Under the pieces are notes generated by a model that saw nothing but the letters and a program-made list of their open reading frames with translations, had not been told where the DNA came from and did no database searches. 64,000 nucleotides of DNA. It comes from a virus. Made by a program: the position numbers and the translations under genes. The stretch covers positions 1 through 64,000 of the IMG/VR virus record IMGVR_UViG_3300036820_000012. One strand, written 5' to 3'. This document shows positions 1 through 8,391 of this stretch, one piece after another (positions within the stretch are counted from its first letter, which is position 1; the number at the start of each line of letters is the position of its first letter).

Positions 1-36
1 CGTAACCAACCATAGCAGAAGGGACAGCCAAGCCAC

Positions 37-357
37 ATGAGCATCTCAACGCAGCCACCTCTGGCACCAGACCTGGACTGGCCGCACCAGGACCCGTCGC
101 AGCATCCGTTCGACGACGGCGACACGGCCGGCCGCCACGAGCGCACCCACCGCCAGTCCAGCGAGGACACCGTCACCGGCCTTGACGGCTGGAAGAGGTT
201 CCGGGCCGCGAACTTCCGGTCGGCAGCCGAGTCCTGGACCGGGCAGGCCGCATGGCTGCGGGTCAATGGCGGGTCGGCGCAAGAGGTGGCTGCGGCTGAC
301 TTTCACGCCCAGCGGTTCGCGCGCCAGGCCGAGGTGTACGGGCGGAAGGCGTCATGA
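37..357 (+). CDS. hypothetical early protein, 106 aa
   Basis: Hydrophilic protein with an acidic, Pro/His-rich N-terminal third and a basic helical C-terminal half; no family is recognised. ATG start at 37. Its stop overlaps the next start as ATGA, so it is the first visible member of a translationally coupled run that continues for about 8 kb. Third codon positions are almost all G or C, as in its neighbours. Confidence 0.7.
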   Translation: MSISTQPPLAPDLDWPHQDPSQHPFDDGDTAGRHERTHRQSSEDTVTGLDGWKRFRAANFRSAAESWTGQAAWLRVNGGSAQEVAAADFHAQRFARQAEVYGRKAS

Positions 358-536
358 CCGACGTCAGGGCCGCCGCGCTGGCCATGCCGACAACCGCCGA
401 GTGGGCTGCGGTCACCAAAGCCGTGGACGCCCTGCGCGCCGACCTCGGCCGGATGCGCAAGGACTACCGCGAGCTCGAAAAGCGGGTGGCGTTAGTGGAG
501 CGCGAGCAGGACAGCGCCGAGGAGCCGACGCCATGA
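354..536 (+). CDS. small coiled-coil protein, 60 aa
   Basis: The second half (residues about 20-55) is a heptad-rich charged helix suitable for a coiled coil. It overlaps the preceding stop as ATGA and ends in the same kind of overlap with the next gene. No enzymatic motif is visible; a structural or partner-binding role is inference. Confidence 0.65.
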   Translation: MTDVRAAALAMPTTAEWAAVTKAVDALRADLGRMRKDYRELEKRVALVEREQDSAEEPTP

Positions 537-1114
537 CCACGCCAAACGTGACCTCACCCAACGTCCGCATCCTCGTCCCGGAGGTTCCCTTGCCGGCCGA
601 CGCGCCGAAGTCCCAGACCCCGCTCGCCGAGGCAGCACTGGCCGAGCTGCTGCAAGGCGGACGGCTGGGCATCCGCGACATGCTCCGCCCGGTCAACGGC
701 GAGCAGGCCGAGTGGCCGTACCTGGACGTGCTACGCGCAGGGCTGGCGGCCATCGATGCCGATCACGCAGACGCGGAGAAGGCGGCAAAGGCCGAGGCGG
801 CGGGAGCGTTCACCGAAGCCGGCGAGCGGGAGAAGGAGCATCGCGAGACCCCGTGGTGGGACAAGACGCCGATGACGCCAAGCCCGGAAGCCCACCCCTA
901 CCCGGTGCCCGCTCCTGTCGCTGCGCCCGAACCTGAGCCAGCAGCAGACGAACCGGCTCCCGTGACGGACGCAACTGCCGTGCTCAAGGACATCGCCGCC
1001 GTGCAGGAAGCAGCGAAGGAGCCAGACGACGCCACGACGGTCATCGCGCTGGACAAGGCCGAGACCGAGGCCATGCCGACGGTACCGGCTGAGGACGCAG
1101 GTGAGCAGGCATGA
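533..1114 (+). CDS. hypothetical protein with Pro/Ala-rich C-terminus, 193 aa
   Basis: The ATG at 533 overlaps the upstream stop (ATGA) and is preferred over the long in-frame upstream extension, which would run through the two preceding genes. Residues 25-80 look helical and folded; residues 100-190 are Pro/Glu/Ala-rich and probably disordered. No family recognised. Confidence 0.65.
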   Translation: MTTPNVTSPNVRILVPEVPLPADAPKSQTPLAEAALAELLQGGRLGIRDMLRPVNGEQAEWPYLDVLRAGLAAIDADHADAEKAAKAEAAGAFTEAGEREKEHRETPWWDKTPMTPSPEAHPYPVPAPVAAPEPEPAADEPAPVTDATAVLKDIAAVQEAAKEPDDATTVIALDKAETEAMPTVPAEDAGEQA

Positions 1115-1494
1115 AGCTCCGGTGCGGGCGCAAGCAGCCCCAGAACCTCTACGTCCAGCAGGGCGACGAGGCCACCGACGAGGACCAGTACATCGGCGTC
1201 CTGTTCGACCCGGCACGTGCCGCAGTCCTCATCGACATCGTGAACGGCGAGCGCCCCCCGCTGCCGCAGGACACCGAGATCGAGAAGGCGTCCGGCAGCC
1301 TGCGCGCAATCCGCGGGCAGGCCCACCGCTACCTAGTGGCCCGCTACGGCGAGGACTACGTCTACGCCGTGCCGGAGACGTTCGAGAACACCCTGGAGCG
1401 GTGGATCTGGGCCGTAGCCGGTGATGCACCGTCCCTCGCTGAGAAGTGCATGAAGGCGATCGAGGAGCACGTTGGCGGTGAGGGCAATGGCTGA
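1111..1494 (+). CDS. hypothetical protein, 127 aa
   Basis: Compact alpha/beta-looking protein with well-spaced hydrophobic positions and a Trp-rich segment near residue 97. It overlaps both neighbours by a few bases, placing it in the same translational unit. No known motif is seen. Confidence 0.7.
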   Translation: MKLRCGRKQPQNLYVQQGDEATDEDQYIGVLFDPARAAVLIDIVNGERPPLPQDTEIEKASGSLRAIRGQAHRYLVARYGEDYVYAVPETFENTLERWIWAVAGDAPSLAEKCMKAIEEHVGGEGNG

Positions 1495-1795
1495 CGCACT
1501 CATCCTCGTCGGCGCCATCTCCGCCGCTGCCACGGTCCTTCTCGGCGGCATCGGCATCGGCTGGGAAGGCCACCGGCTGCTCAGCACGAACCGCTGCGGC
1601 TGCGGGCACACCTGGGGCTTCGCTGACTCCTTCGGCCGCTGCACTGGCAAGACCCGCATGCGCACCTACAGCTACGGCAGGCGCCTGGGCTGGAAGTGGG
1701 AGAACTGCGGCTGCCGCAAGCACGTGGCGCCAGGGATGAGCGCTCCTGACCTGTCCGGAAGCGAGCGGGCATTCGTGGAGGTGACTCAGCCGTGA
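1487..1795 (+). CDS. small membrane protein with Cys-rich tail, 102 aa
   Basis: One N-terminal hydrophobic helix (residues about 3-26) is followed by a short polar domain with four cysteines near residues 36-76 that could bind metal or form disulphides. The ATG at 1487, overlapping the upstream stop, is chosen over an in-frame TTG at 1472. Membrane location is inferred from the helix. Confidence 0.65.
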   Translation: MADALILVGAISAAATVLLGGIGIGWEGHRLLSTNRCGCGHTWGFADSFGRCTGKTRMRTYSYGRRLGWKWENCGCRKHVAPGMSAPDLSGSERAFVEVTQP

Positions 1796-2154
1796 GCATC
1801 GCCACGTTGCCGAAGCCGCGCGTCGTCGAGATTCCGCGCCGCTCACCGATGAGCCGGGGGCTGCTGCTGGCATGGCTGGCCGAGCGGGAGATCGAGACGC
1901 CCGAGCTGGTTCCGCCAGCGATCGTGTCCGACACCCTCGCCGGGAACGCCGCCGAGTCGCTGACAGGGGAAGCGCTCGGGCAGGCATGGCAGCGCTACCT
2001 CGACTGCATCCGCGAGAAGCGGGACGCGAAGGACAGGCCCGTCACCTGGGCTGACCTTCCCAAAGGCATGACCGGGCTGGGGATGGCCCGGAGCAACGCA
2101 CAGGCCGCGCTGCACTTCCTGATTCACGGAACACACAACAACGGGGGCGATTGA
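1792..2154 (+). CDS. hypothetical protein upstream of Rad52-like gene, 120 aa
   Basis: GTG start overlaps the previous stop (GTGA). Soluble, mostly helical sequence without a recognisable motif. It sits directly before the annealing-protein gene and may belong to the recombination module, but only position supports this. Confidence 0.65.
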   Translation: MSIATLPKPRVVEIPRRSPMSRGLLLAWLAEREIETPELVPPAIVSDTLAGNAAESLTGEALGQAWQRYLDCIREKRDAKDRPVTWADLPKGMTGLGMARSNAQAALHFLIHGTHNNGGD

Positions 2155-2155
2155 C

Positions 2156-2968
2156 ATGGGGCTAAATGCAAAGCAGATAGAGCAGCTATTGCGGCCGGTG
2201 AACCCGAAGCGAGTCCAGAAGGACAACAGCGGGATGTCGCACCTGGCCGGCTACGACGTGTCCGCGCACCTGACGCGGATCTTCGGGTTCGGCGGGTGGG
2301 AGAAGCGCATCACGTCGCTGGAGCTCGTCAGCGAGCAGGGCAACGAGAAGAACGGGCGCACCGGCTGGTGGGTCACCTACGGCTGCCAGATGACCCTGAT
2401 AGTCAAGGACCCGGCCGGGAACGTGATCTGGTCCAACGATGACGGCGCGACCGGCTCCGCGAGCAACCTGCCGAGCAAAGGCGACGCGCACGACTTCGCG
2501 ATGAAGAACGCGATCACCTATGCGCTGAAGCGCTGCGCGAAGGATCTCGGCGACCAGTTCGGGCTGTCGCTCTACAACAAAGGCAGCCTTCAGCCGCTGA
2601 TCGTCCGCACCCTCGACGTGGAGAGCAAGGACGACGCCGACGTTGAGAACGAGATTCCCGGCGAGCTTCACCCCGACACCGATGATGCGGGGGTATCCGA
2701 GACTCCGGCCGGGAAGCCTGCCGACCGGCCGGCCCGCCAGCAGGGCGCCGACCCTGCACCTGAGGCTGACGAGTCGGTCATCGCCGACTGGGGCACCAAG
2801 ATCGACGGCATCACTTCCCGCGAGGACGCCGCCCTCGCCGACAAGGAGCTACGGGAGGTCTTCAAGAACGGCCGGATGGACGCGACGACCGCGAACGCCA
2901 TCCGGACCGCCATCAAGGGGAAGGTGGCCAGCCTCGGCGACCGCGAGATGGCGGGTGCATCGCGGTGA
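2156..2968 (+). CDS. Rad52/22-family single-strand annealing protein
   Basis: Predicted to bind single-stranded DNA and anneal complementary strands during phage recombination and replication. Residues 10-144 match the Rad52 core: an N-terminal LRPVNPKRV-like lead-in, the GYDVSAHLTRIFGFGGW region (about 32-48), a beta-hairpin segment, and the hallmark helix with GDAHDFAMKNAITYALKRC followed by LGDQFGLSLYNK (109-142). The remaining ~125 residues are acidic and Pro-rich then helical, as in phage Rad52 homologues with a disordered linker. ATG at 2156, two bases after the upstream stop; the 3' end overlaps a Cas4/RecB-like nuclease start (GTGA), the usual annealase plus exonuclease pairing. Confidence 0.88.
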   Translation: MGLNAKQIEQLLRPVNPKRVQKDNSGMSHLAGYDVSAHLTRIFGFGGWEKRITSLELVSEQGNEKNGRTGWWVTYGCQMTLIVKDPAGNVIWSNDDGATGSASNLPSKGDAHDFAMKNAITYALKRCAKDLGDQFGLSLYNKGSLQPLIVRTLDVESKDDADVENEIPGELHPDTDDAGVSETPAGKPADRPARQQGADPAPEADESVIADWGTKIDGITSREDAALADKELREVFKNGRMDATTANAIRTAIKGKVASLGDREMAGASR

Positions 2969-3927
2969 GCTTCCTTGAGGAGGTGATCGGGCGAGTCCGC
3001 GAATACGACGCGGCGCGCCCGCGCTCCCTGCAAGCCAAGGTCGGCTGGTCGGAGGTGGGCGGCTGCCGCTCGCACCTCGCCTACCGGCTGGCGGGCACCG
3101 AAGCGACCGACGCCCCCGACTCGTGGGGCGCTGTCCGCGGTACGGCCATCCACGCCCTGCTGGAGGAGGTCATCACCGGGCCGGGCATCCTGACCGAGGT
3201 CGACACCGAGTACCGGGGCATCCCCGGTCACGCCGACGTGGTCCTGACCGACGCCAAAGCGGTCTGGGACTGGAAGACGAGCCGACTCGCCAGCATCCGG
3301 CTGTGGAAGTCCAGCCCGGCCGTGCTGCGGCAGAAGCGGATCCAGGTCCACGGCTACGCCGCCGGCCTGGTGGACACCGGGACGCTCCCCGAAGACTGCA
3401 CGGTCGGCCTGGTGGCGATCCCGGTCGACGGCACGTTCGCCGACTGGTGGGCGCACGAGGAGCCGTTCGACCGCTCGCTCGCCGACGAGGGCGCCGACCG
3501 CCTCGAGTGGGTCCGCGACCGGATGGCGGCCGGTGACGCGCTGCCGAAGGACATGCCGCTGTCGTTCTGCACCTCGTGGTGCGAGTTCGCCAGCCTGTGC
3601 CGGGGCGCCGAGGAGCAGGACGCAGCCGAGGCCATCACCGACCCCGAGCTCGTGTCCGCGATCGGCGCCTACGGGAACCTGGCGCAGCGCATCAGCGGCC
3701 TCTACAAGGAGAAGGACAGCCTCGCCGACATGATCCGCGGCCTCCGCGGCGTGGCGGGGGACTGGCGCATCAGCCTGAGCAGGCCCGGCGACCCGAAGAC
3801 CGTCATCGACGAGGAGTGGGTACGCGCCGAGTACGCATCGCGCGGCGAGGACGTCCCCGAGGTCAGCGTTCCCGGTGCCGCGCCTCGGCTGAACGTGACG
3901 CGCGTGCGGAAGGCGGCTGCGAAATGA
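2965..3927 (+). CDS. Cas4/RecB-like PD-(D/E)XK exonuclease with Fe-S cysteines
   Basis: Predicted nuclease of the PD-(D/E)XK superfamily that would resect DNA ends for the upstream annealing protein. Seen: RGTAIHALLE with H63, GHADVV with D91, and the core DWK with D102 and K104. Cysteines C34, C202, C206 and C212 are arranged one N-terminal plus a C-terminal CX3CX5C group, the spacing of the 4Fe-4S 'iron staple' of Cas4/AddB nucleases. There is no helicase domain. The last 80 residues are helical. GTG start overlaps the preceding stop. No cas1, cas2 or CRISPR repeats are nearby, so a recombination role is more likely than spacer acquisition. Confidence 0.85.
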   Translation: MSFLEEVIGRVREYDAARPRSLQAKVGWSEVGGCRSHLAYRLAGTEATDAPDSWGAVRGTAIHALLEEVITGPGILTEVDTEYRGIPGHADVVLTDAKAVWDWKTSRLASIRLWKSSPAVLRQKRIQVHGYAAGLVDTGTLPEDCTVGLVAIPVDGTFADWWAHEEPFDRSLADEGADRLEWVRDRMAAGDALPKDMPLSFCTSWCEFASLCRGAEEQDAAEAITDPELVSAIGAYGNLAQRISGLYKEKDSLADMIRGLRGVAGDWRISLSRPGDPKTVIDEEWVRAEYASRGEDVPEVSVPGAAPRLNVTRVRKAAAK

Positions 3928-4304
3928 CCGCCGAGACCCTGACCCCGGTTGAGGTCGAATCGAAGTTGCGAGCCCTGGTGAACGACCTCGGCCGCGCCCG
4001 GATCACGCTCGCGCAGGCCCGCAACCTTGAGGTCGACGCCAAGCACGCCTGGGAGCGGGCACGTCGCCGCGCCATCCTCGGCGAGCAGTCCCCGAAGGTC
4101 ACCAGGGGCGGCTACACAACGGCCGACCGGGACGCCTGGGTTGATGACCAGGTCAGCGACCTGCGGTTCGACTACGACAAGTCCACCGTCACCAGGGAAG
4201 CCGCGCAGGATCACCTGCGGGTCCTGATGGCGCAGGCCGAGGTGGTCCGCTCCCTCGGCGCTTCCGTAAGGCAAGCGTTTGACCTCGCCGGGCGGGCCGA
4301 CTGA
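3924..4304 (+). CDS. helical protein in recombination module, 126 aa
   Basis: Almost entirely helical, with charged heptads at residues 8-55 and 75-115, so probably a coiled-coil dimer. ATG overlaps the nuclease stop. The tight coupling suggests it acts with the nuclease or annealing protein, but the sequence alone gives no function. Confidence 0.65.
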   Translation: MTAETLTPVEVESKLRALVNDLGRARITLAQARNLEVDAKHAWERARRRAILGEQSPKVTRGGYTTADRDAWVDDQVSDLRFDYDKSTVTREAAQDHLRVLMAQAEVVRSLGASVRQAFDLAGRAD

Positions 4305-5050
4305 TGCGGCGCACCGAACTCAAGGCCCGCACCTCACTGCGCCGCAAGCCTCCGCTCCGGACACGTGCCGCAGGCATGTTCGGCCCCGGGACGTCACTCA
4401 AGCGTTCCCCGCCAAGGCACGCCAAGCGCAAGGACACCGGGTTCAGCGCCGCCGTCAAGCTCGCCGTCAGGACCCGCGCAGGGGATGGCGACCCGGACGA
4501 GGCGCGCTGTGAGGCAACCGGCGTCTGGCTCGGCCGCTACGGCGGGGAGATCCAGCACCGGGTAGCGCGGCTGTCCGGGGGGCGTGGCCCCAAGGCGCCC
4601 TGGTGGTTCCACACAGCCGCCAATGCCGCGGTGCTGTCCAAGGACGCGCACCGCCGCGCCGAGGCCGGGGACCGCCATCTCATCGCCGCGGGGTTCGCCC
4701 TGGACAGCACCGCGGACGCCACGGCCGAGCCCATCATGCTGGCCGACGCGAACGACGGCGGGGGCGTCACGGTGTGGCTCACGCCGAACGGTCACTACTC
4801 GCCTGAGCCGCCGAGGGGTGCCCCCGTGATCATCAAGGTCAGGCGCGGCTCGGTCACCACGACCGCCGTCAAGACGCGGGCCTGCATCGCCTGCGGTACC
4901 CGGCTGCGGCAGGAGCGCCCGTTCTGGCTGCCCTGCCTCGGCCGGCCTGACGAGACGCTGGCCGAGCTGCGGACGCTCGTGCGGATCTGGCTGGAGCGGC
5001 CGGAGCAGTGCAGGCGCTGCCCTGAGCCGCGGCCTGTGAGGGCGCCGTGA
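4304..5050 (+). CDS. HNH-like endonuclease, 248 aa
   Basis: The first 45 residues are very basic, consistent with DNA binding. A divergent HNH (beta-beta-alpha-metal) signature follows: C69, H85-R86, a Gly-rich loop, N107 and H116, in the order and spacing of phage HNH nucleases. A second Cys pair (CIACG, about 196-200) may bind zinc. Starts at ATG 4304 overlapping TGA. In this position, beside the annealing protein and DNA methylase, a role in junction or branch cleavage is possible; that is inference. Confidence 0.6.
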   Translation: MRRTELKARTSLRRKPPLRTRAAGMFGPGTSLKRSPPRHAKRKDTGFSAAVKLAVRTRAGDGDPDEARCEATGVWLGRYGGEIQHRVARLSGGRGPKAPWWFHTAANAAVLSKDAHRRAEAGDRHLIAAGFALDSTADATAEPIMLADANDGGGVTVWLTPNGHYSPEPPRGAPVIIKVRRGSVTTTAVKTRACIACGTRLRQERPFWLPCLGRPDETLAELRTLVRIWLERPEQCRRCPEPRPVRAP

Positions 5051-5889
5051 AGCCGCCATTCACGTACTTCGGCGGCAAGACCGCAATGGCCGAGCAGATA
5101 GCCGGACTCCTGCCGCCGCATGAGCACTACGTGGAGCCGTTCGCGGGAAGCCTCGCGGTGCTGCTGGCCAAGCCGCTCTCGCCGATGGAGACGGTCAATG
5201 ACCTCGACGGCCACCTGATGACCTTCTGGCGCGTGCTGCGCGAGCGCCCGGGCGACCTGGAGCGCGTGTGTGCGCTGACGCCGCACAGTCGCGCCGAGTA
5301 CTGGGCGTGCTATGAGCCAGCCGAGGACGAACTTGAGATTGCGCGCCGCATATGGGTGAACCTCACCCAAGGGCGCGGCGGGCAGATGCGGCGCACCGGC
5401 TGGCGCTTCTACCAGAACGGACGCTCCGGCGGCGCGTCGATGCCCGAGTACCTGGCCGCATACTGCGGCCGAATCGCCCCGGCCGCCGCCCGGCTGTCAC
5501 ACGTCACTCTCGAATGCAAGCCTGCACTGGAACTCATCGGCGCGTATGGCACTTACCCCGGGACGCTGATCTACGCAGACCCGCCGTACCTCGGCACGCT
5601 GCGGAACCGGACCAAGACCGGGCGCAGCCGCGGGCCTGCCTACACCTGCGACCTGCGCTCCGACGACGAGCACGGCGAACTGCTGGAGGCGCTGCTCGAC
5701 TGCCGCGCCGCGGTGGTGCTGTCCGGCTACGCCTCGCCGCTCTACGACGACCTGCTCTGCACATGGTCGCGCCGCGAGTTCGCCACGCAGACCGGCAACG
5801 GCGGCAGCGACCGGGAGCGCACCGAGGTCATCTGGTCCAACCGGCCGTTCCCGTTCGAGCAGCCCGACCTGTTCGAGGTGACCGCATGA
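5047..5889 (+). CDS. DNA N6-adenine methyltransferase, Dam/D12 class
   Basis: Transfers a methyl group from S-adenosylmethionine to adenine N6. Seen: the D12-class N-terminal FTYFGGK (5-11), the AdoMet-binding EPFAGS (30-35), the ND motif at 51-52 and the catalytic DPPY at 178-181. At 280 aa it is full length for the class. GTG start overlaps the upstream stop. No partner restriction endonuclease is visible nearby, so it is likely an orphan enzyme that protects phage DNA or marks it for regulation. Confidence 0.9.
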   Translation: MKPPFTYFGGKTAMAEQIAGLLPPHEHYVEPFAGSLAVLLAKPLSPMETVNDLDGHLMTFWRVLRERPGDLERVCALTPHSRAEYWACYEPAEDELEIARRIWVNLTQGRGGQMRRTGWRFYQNGRSGGASMPEYLAAYCGRIAPAAARLSHVTLECKPALELIGAYGTYPGTLIYADPPYLGTLRNRTKTGRSRGPAYTCDLRSDDEHGELLEALLDCRAAVVLSGYASPLYDDLLCTWSRREFATQTGNGGSDRERTEVIWSNRPFPFEQPDLFEVTA

Positions 5890-6212
5890 CCACCGCCTAC
5901 ATCGTCCTGGCTGCCATCCTCGCCGTCTGCAGCGCGGCGATGGTCTGGGGACTCTGGGAGATCGAGGTGTACCTCGTGCGCGCCGCTGGGCGCCTCCTGT
6001 GGCGCTTCTGCTGCCACATGCTGACCGAGTCCGAGCGCGAGCCCATGACGGCTCCGGAACTGCTGCGCCACCCGGCGGTGAAAGGCGCGATGGCCGGCAC
6101 TGTGCCCGCCGACGGCCAGCCTCTCAGCGCCGAAGAGGAGCGGATCCTCGGCCGCATCGAGATGGACGCGCTCATCGGCATTCCCGAGCCGACAGACGGG
6201 AGCGACCGGTGA
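5886..6212 (+). CDS. single-TM membrane protein, 108 aa
   Basis: N-terminal hydrophobic helix (residues 4-24) continuing into an amphipathic stretch, then an acidic soluble tail. The ATG at 5886 overlaps the methylase stop. No family recognised; membrane insertion is inferred from hydropathy. Confidence 0.65.
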   Translation: MTTAYIVLAAILAVCSAAMVWGLWEIEVYLVRAAGRLLWRFCCHMLTESEREPMTAPELLRHPAVKGAMAGTVPADGQPLSAEEERILGRIEMDALIGIPEPTDGSDR

Positions 6213-6611
6213 CCAACGGGGCGAACGCCTGGACCGAGCGCCTGCTCACCCCGCAGCAGGCCGGAAGGATTCTGCGCCTGTCCCCGATCACGCTGGCCAA
6301 GCGCGCCGACGAGGGGCGCCTTGAGTGCAGGCGCACGGCCGGCGGTCATCGCAGGTACCCCGAAAGCGCCGTGAACGCGGCTGCCGCCGAAGGGGACGGG
6401 GCGGCCGGTGATCTCGTCAGCCGCGCGCTTCGCCATCGAGCGCAGCAAACGCCGGGCCGAATACGCCCACATGCTCGTCGCCGGGGTGCTGGTGATGCTC
6501 GAGGAAGACATCGCCGACCTGGGCAAAGCCCTCGCATCCGAGGACGCGGTGCGGACCCTGTCGGCAGACAGCCGCCGGGGTGTACCTCAGCAGCGGAAAG
6601 GCGGCGGGTGA
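6209..6611 (+). CDS. BldC/MerR-type HTH protein with apparent +1 frameshift
   Basis: From the GTG at 6209, residues 10-50 form a winged-helix excisionase/BldC-type fold (LLTPQQAGRILRLSPITLAK, then RTAGGHRRYPES), a DNA-binding domain common in actinophage regulators and excisionases. G/C-rich third positions follow this frame up to about 6400 and then move to the next frame, which stops at 6611. Read with a +1 shift near 6400-6408 the product is about 133 aa. Without it, the starting frame stays open to 7102 through poor codons. The shift could be a real mutation, a programmed event or a sequencing error. Confidence 0.55.
6408..6611 (+). CDS. alternative small helical ORF in the shifted frame, 67 aa
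   Basis: If the HTH gene above is not frameshifted, this frame could be translated separately from GTG 6408, which follows a purine-rich AAGGGGACGGGG stretch. The predicted product is one long amphipathic helix. Codon use is excellent, so the reading frame itself is surely translated; what is uncertain is whether it is an independent gene or the C-terminus of the HTH protein. It ends in TGATG overlap with the next gene. Confidence 0.45.
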   Translation: MISSAARFAIERSKRRAEYAHMLVAGVLVMLEEDIADLGKALASEDAVRTLSADSRRGVPQQRKGGG

Positions 6612-7102
6612 TGGCCGAGGCGGCGATGTGCCTGACCGTGGATGAACTGCTCAGGGCAGCCCGCAGGCTGCGGCGCCCTCCCGCACCGCGCGTGACCATG
6701 CGTGACGACAGCCTGCCGCACCAGATCGTCATCTTCCTCGCTGAGAACGACCTTGCCGTCTCCTGCAACTGCATGCGCCGCAACGGCAGGCACGCCACGC
6801 CGTTCGCCGCACGTACCCGCTGGGAGCCACACGAGCCCATCGCACTCTGGCGGGCGCACATGCGCTCCCTGGCCTTCACCGGGGCCATCCCCGCATTCAC
6901 CCAAGACCCCGCTGCTGGCCACCCTTCCCCGGCCAACGCAGCGGCGGAAAGGCCCCCCGCTGCCCCCGTGGCGGGTGCGGGCCACCGCTCCCCCCTGCCG
7001 TCCGATCGGGGGTCGGCAGGGGGGAGCCCTAAGAGCCCGGGGATGCGCGTCGGAGGGGAACCTTCGCGCATCCCTGGTTCCACATCGGGAGGACCGCGGT
7101 GA
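6611..7102 (+). CDS. hypothetical protein with low-complexity tail, 163 aa
   Basis: ATG at 6611 overlaps the preceding stop. Residues 1-100 look folded, with a CNCMRR pair near residue 55; residues 105-163 are Pro/Gly/Ser-rich and probably disordered. The 3' end overlaps the VRR-NUC gene start. No function assigned. Confidence 0.55.
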   Translation: MAEAAMCLTVDELLRAARRLRRPPAPRVTMRDDSLPHQIVIFLAENDLAVSCNCMRRNGRHATPFAARTRWEPHEPIALWRAHMRSLAFTGAIPAFTQDPAAGHPSPANAAAERPPAAPVAGAGHRSPLPSDRGSAGGSPKSPGMRVGGEPSRIPGSTSGGPR

Positions 7103-7434
7103 GCGCGAACCCCGTCGCCGACGCGATGAGCGAGAACGAGCTCGAGGAGAACATCCGCGCGCTCTGCGCAGACCTCGGCATCTTGCGCTTCCACGTCAAG
7201 GACAGCCGCGGTACGAACGCCGGCCTTCCTGACGACATCCTCATCGGCCCCGGTGGCGTGCTGTGGCGCGAGTGCAAGACCCAGAAGGGGCAGCTGACAA
7301 AGGCCCAGTGGGCAGCGGCGAACGCTCTCAACCTCGCTGGCCAGGACTGGAATACGTGGCGCCCGGCCGACTTGCTCTCGGGGCAGATCGCGCGGGAACT
7401 GGCAGCGCTTGCCGGGCTGGTGAGAGCGACGTGA
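7099..7434 (+). CDS. VRR-NUC domain nuclease
   Basis: Small (111 aa) stand-alone VRR-NUC protein, a PD-(D/E)XK nuclease often found in phages and thought to cut branched DNA. Seen: GLPDDILIGPGGVLWRECK, which supplies the active-site D and ExK, followed by GQLTKAQ, the conserved family segment. GTG start overlaps the previous stop and the end overlaps a cytosine methyltransferase start. Likely processes recombination or replication intermediates. Confidence 0.82.
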   Translation: MSANPVADAMSENELEENIRALCADLGILRFHVKDSRGTNAGLPDDILIGPGGVLWRECKTQKGQLTKAQWAAANALNLAGQDWNTWRPADLLSGQIARELAALAGLVRAT

Positions 7435-8090
7435 GGCCGCTATTGCTCGATTTGTTCTCGGGCGCGGGTGGTGCGGCGCGCGGCTACCAGCTTGCCGGGT
7501 TCCACGTCACAGGCGTCGACCTCAGCCCGCAGCCGAACTACTGCGGCGATGAGTTCATCCAGGCGGATGCCACCACCTTCCCGTTGGAAGGCTTCAGCGC
7601 AGTTCACGCTTCCCCCCCATGCCAGGACCACTCCGGCCTGCGGCACCCGCTGGCAGGCTCGCACGGCACCGGCTGGATGCTCGCGGCCACCCGGGAACGG
7701 CTCCGGGCGCAGCGGGCACCATGGGTGCTCGAGAACGTGCTCGGCTCCGGCCTCGCCGAGCAGGACGACCTGCTGGGCACCCGCGGCCTGCTGCTGTGCG
7801 GTGCGATGTTCGGATTGCCGCTGTACCGGCACCGGCTGTTCGAGACCAGCTTTCCGGTAGGGGCACCGCATCACCCGCGGCATCTTGTACCGGCTAGCAA
7901 GGCGGGCCACTGGAAGCCGGGGACGGTCATCTCTGTCGCCGGCAACTGCGCGCCGATCGAACTCGCCCGTCACGCCATGGGCGACGTGGACTGGATGACA
8001 CGGGACGAGCTCGCCGAGTCGATCCCGCCAGCGTTCGCCGAGTACATCGGCACCAGCCTGCTCGAGCACCTCCGGCAGCGTGCAGCGTGA
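7431..8090 (+). CDS. DNA (cytosine-5) methyltransferase, short phage form
   Basis: Seen: motif I LDLFSGAGG (6-14), motif IV with catalytic Cys in SPPCQDHS (C64), motif VI ENV (101-103), a QxRxR-like YRHRLFE segment, and motif X IPPAFAEYIG near the C-terminus. At 219 aa it is much shorter than typical enzymes, with a minimal target-recognition region, as seen in actinophages. GTG 7431 overlaps the VRR-NUC stop. With the adenine methylase upstream, the phage modifies DNA in two ways and shows no cognate endonuclease, consistent with anti-restriction. Confidence 0.85.
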   Translation: MRPLLLDLFSGAGGAARGYQLAGFHVTGVDLSPQPNYCGDEFIQADATTFPLEGFSAVHASPPCQDHSGLRHPLAGSHGTGWMLAATRERLRAQRAPWVLENVLGSGLAEQDDLLGTRGLLLCGAMFGLPLYRHRLFETSFPVGAPHHPRHLVPASKAGHWKPGTVISVAGNCAPIELARHAMGDVDWMTRDELAESIPPAFAEYIGTSLLEHLRQRAA

Positions 8091-8389
8091 GTACCCGCCG
8101 CAAGTCCATGGCCTCCCGTGCCGCAGAGATGAACCTCGCCCCAGCCAAACCACCGCTCGCTGGCTTCTGGGACGACGGGGCTGTGCTGGCTATGCCCGTG
8201 ACTGACCGGGATGCAGAGCGGGCCGGGAAAGCAGAGCGCAGGCAGCAGAAAGACGCGGCGAGGGGAGTGGCCCGCTGGTCGATGCTCGCCGCCCACGGCT
8301 GTACGGGGAAGCGGTGCCGGTCACCTCAGCACGCAGCGGCACGGGAAGTGCGGAATGAGCTGCTGGACGCGCTGGGGGTCGGGCAGTGA
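8087..8389 (+). CDS. hypothetical basic protein, 100 aa
   Basis: Soluble, basic protein with a short CTGKRC cysteine pair near residue 73-77. GTG overlaps the methylase stop. It is the last gene of the first plus-strand run; a minus-strand gene converges on it two bases later. Confidence 0.6.
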   Translation: MSTRRKSMASRAAEMNLAPAKPPLAGFWDDGAVLAMPVTDRDAERAGKAERRQQKDAARGVARWSMLAAHGCTGKRCRSPQHAAAREVRNELLDALGVGQ

Positions 8390-8391
8390 GG

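Noticed and set aside
2965-3927. Interpretation as a CRISPR-associated Cas4
   Set aside because: The Fe-S nuclease motifs fit, but there are no cas1, cas2 or CRISPR repeats in the window and the gene is coupled to a phage annealing protein.
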